From Nilaparvata lugens (Eukaryota > Arthropoda > Insecta > Hemiptera > Delphacidae), in the NCBI RefSeq assembly GCF_014356525.2, contig NC_052507.1, positions 3,075,992 through 3,139,991 of the forward strand: a stretch of 64,000 bases of DNA, given 5' to 3'. Position numbers and translations under genes: made by a program. Position 1 is the stretch's first letter; each line of letters starts with the position of its first letter. Below the pieces are notes generated by a model that did no database searches, was not told the origin of the DNA, and saw nothing but the letters and a program-made list of their open reading frames with translations. Shown piece by piece: positions 63,697 through 64,000 of the stretch.

Positions 63697-64000
63697 TATT
63701 GTTGATCTTAGACGCCTGTAAGTCAGGTAACGTATGTAGGCTACTATAATATAGTTTATAGAGGCAAACTTGAAGCCGGTTTGCCGGCATTTTCACAACA
63801 AAATATTGCTCTGAAAATAGTTGAATAATAGAGAAAACATTCGAAGATTCAATCTTGAGTGGGCCTAATGTTTTCTCTATATGGTTTTATATTGGAGAAA
63901 AATTATCTTAAAGTTTTAATAATGAATTGAGGAGCTGGGTAGAAAAACGACCCGAGGCCACTCGTGTCGTTTTTCCGCAACACGCTTCATTCTATCCGCC
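63697..64000. other. Unassigned, hairpin at the edge
   Basis: GAAAAACGACCCGAGGC and CTCGTGTCGTTTTTC (63942-63974) form a stem of the DNA-transposon-end kind; the partner end, if any, is beyond the window. Confidence 0.4.

Noticed and set aside
1..64000. CRISPR-like array or bacterial operons
   Set aside because: Tandem repeats here are contiguous or degenerate, without regular unique spacers, and gene structure and repeats are eukaryotic.
1..64000. LTR retrotransposon or endogenous viral insert
   Set aside because: No integrase, protease, gag or capsid-like frame and no convincing pair of long direct repeats with TG...CA ends. The long direct repeats (7223/12180; 55831/58244) are explained otherwise.

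Overview
This is repeat-saturated eukaryotic nuclear DNA, almost certainly from an insect. The signs are AT-rich sequence, jockey/CR1-type LINE reverse transcriptase remnants, tRNA-derived SINEs, Helitron ends, pogo/Tigger-like, hAT and PIF/Harbinger DNA-transposon remnants, long microsatellites, and no operons or dense ORFs. The mix of repeat families looks to me like a hemipteran, planthopper-type genome. That assignment rests on general familiarity, not on a search. I find no intact host protein-coding gene, rRNA or functional tRNA. Nearly every ORF over 60 codons is either a decayed transposon reading frame or a translation of a simple repeat.

Layout. 1-4390: Helitron 5' end (1-189), decayed repeats, a CT-rich block, a structured element at 1819-2618, and a TG-microsatellite-bearing element (3050-3918). 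4391-5501: a hAT-type element with a perfect 8-bp target duplication. 5731-6700: two foldback elements with a tRNA-derived SINE between them. 7223-13260: three-level nest. An older repeat received LINE-A, whose 3' UTR received LINE-B (7727-9657); a second copy of the older repeat at 12180-12830 shows the empty site. LINE-D (10587-11826) lies between the two copies and is cut off by a MITE end. 13330-17366: Helitron-like tandem copies, 175-bp and 145-bp tandem repeats and a Harbinger transposase exon (16269-16530).

17369-26108 is dominated by a TA-flanked MITE family (TIR start CAGTGAGGTCCACGTTATAA), in full, half, nested and tandem forms, interrupted by a LINE fragment, a palindrome with a 9-bp duplication, GA-rich minisatellites, a second TG-element and a composite insertion. 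26405-27875 is a ~95-bp satellite array interrupted by a Helitron. 27986-32675 is a large composite with inverted arms, a triplicated ~390-bp unit and a foldback carrying a TA-flanked 227-bp element. It also holds a possible Harbinger N-terminal coding exon on the minus strand.

32826-48500 alternates LINE 3' ends, microsatellites and MITE halves with the most single-copy-looking DNA of the window (36780-41155, 43770-45110, 46300-48470), where gene-regulatory sequence is most likely. 49076-49738 is a clean Helitron; 51062-52171 is a pogo/Tigger-like MITE split by a TG-element. 53725-54385 and 60962-61856 are LINE 3' halves. 55831-60653 is a recent 2.41-kb head-to-tail duplication with a 7-bp identical sequence at each junction.

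How the parts work together: the elements do not form a pathway. Their value is stratigraphic, because several insertions can be ordered from empty sites present in the same window.
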